Origin: JALHST01 sp963798435
GTDB taxonomy: Bacteria; Bacteroidota; Bacteroidia; Flavobacteriales; Flavobacteriaceae
DNA length: 64,000 bases
NCBI GenBank assembly: GCA_963798435.1
Contig: CAWCTF010000003.1
Span: forward strand, 1 to 64,000
Direction of reading: 5' to 3'
The notes under the pieces were generated by a model. That model made no database searches. It was not told the DNA's origin and saw only the letters and a program-made list of their open reading frames with translations. A program made the position numbers and the translations under genes. Positions 63,773-64,000 of the stretch are shown here, one piece after another; within the stretch, counting starts at the first letter, position 1, and every line of letters starts with the position of its first letter.

Positions 63773-64000
63773 TTATTGTGTTCGGCCATATTTTCCATTC
63801 CCGGCTTCCAAGCTCATGACTTCCCGAAATTCCTTAGAAGACATTACCGCCCTTCCGTTAGCTTCGGCAATAATATGGACCCGTTTGAGCAAATCTACGT
63901 TGCTTGCCAATTTAGTCCGTGAAGCATCATACCAGATATTATCTTCAAGTCCGACCCGCACCCCGGCACCTATGGCAATAGCGAGCGAATTCAACATCAA
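63773..64000 (-). CDS. Beta-keto acid cleavage enzyme (BKACE, DUF849), C-terminal part
   Basis: 75 residues to the window edge; the 5' part is outside. AIGAGVRVGLEDNIWYDA is the conserved end of the TIM barrel in this zinc-dependent family, which condenses a beta-keto acid with acetyl-CoA. LASNVDLLKRVHIIAEANGRAVMSSKEFREVM is the typical C-terminal helix. The substrate, for example 3-keto-5-aminohexanoate, cannot be told from this fragment. Confidence 0.8.
   Translation of the reverse strand: MMLNSLAIAIGAGVRVGLEDNIWYDASRTKLASNVDLLKRVHIIAEANGRAVMSSKEFREVMSLEAGNGKYGRTQ

Overview
The window is a composite of two unrelated genomes joined inside genes at about 35,552. Positions 1-35,552 are very GC-rich and carry alphaproteobacterial genes, most like Hyphomicrobiales (Rhizobiales). 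Positions 35,553-64,000 are AT-richer and carry typical Flavobacteriaceae genes with Bacteroidetes-type promoters. Both sides hold core housekeeping genes (acnA, ilvD and urease on the left; gyrB, secDF, mdh and hemA on the right), and one gene from each side is cut at the same point. I read this as an assembly chimera, not as gene transfer.

Alphaproteobacterial part. Almost every gene is broken by one-base indels, yet family motifs run on in the next frame, so I annotate repaired gene spans. In order: the 3' part of acnA; a DUF1223 protein; a CobW-type GTPase and a D-Ala-D-Ala carboxypeptidase (minus); a full urease operon ureDABCEFG; an M20 amidohydrolase; a TerC-like membrane protein (minus); ilvD; an M48 lipoprotein protease and a thermonuclease (minus); and tRNA-Arg(CCT). 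Next comes a catabolic island. Its plus-strand operon holds a three-domain DeoR-like regulator flanked by a perfect 17-bp inverted repeat, a sugar ABC transporter, an enoyl-CoA hydratase, an SDR, an SMP-30 lactonase, a second binding protein without a signal peptide, and a CoA-transferase. A converging minus-strand operon holds a GntR regulator, uxuA, an AGE epimerase, an SDR, an RraA-like protein and a mannitol dehydrogenase.

Flavobacterial part. Positions 35,553-48,399 form a cytochrome-rich locus: a truncated multiheme cytochrome with nine visible CxxCH motifs, an outer-membrane barrel, an OB-fold lipoprotein, ppdK (minus), a hexaheme lipoprotein with a collagen-like spacer, a monoheme lipoprotein, a DUF5777 barrel, a small Tat-type protein, a four-cluster Fe-S protein, an NrfD membrane subunit, a membrane-anchored beta-sandwich protein and a small cytochrome c. 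No molybdopterin catalytic subunit is visible. hemA and the cytochrome c assembly gene ccsBA follow directly. My best candidate for a new system is a quinol-to-outer-membrane electron conduit built from these parts. The remainder is ordinary: a tandem ABC ATPase, secDF, mdh, a small lipoprotein, a DUF6588-like protein, gyrB, a GNAT-like protein and the end of a BKACE gene. Four genes here (ppdK, nrfD, hemA, ccsBA) also carry indels that look like sequence errors.

I saw no insertion sequence, integrase, prophage, CRISPR array or rRNA gene.
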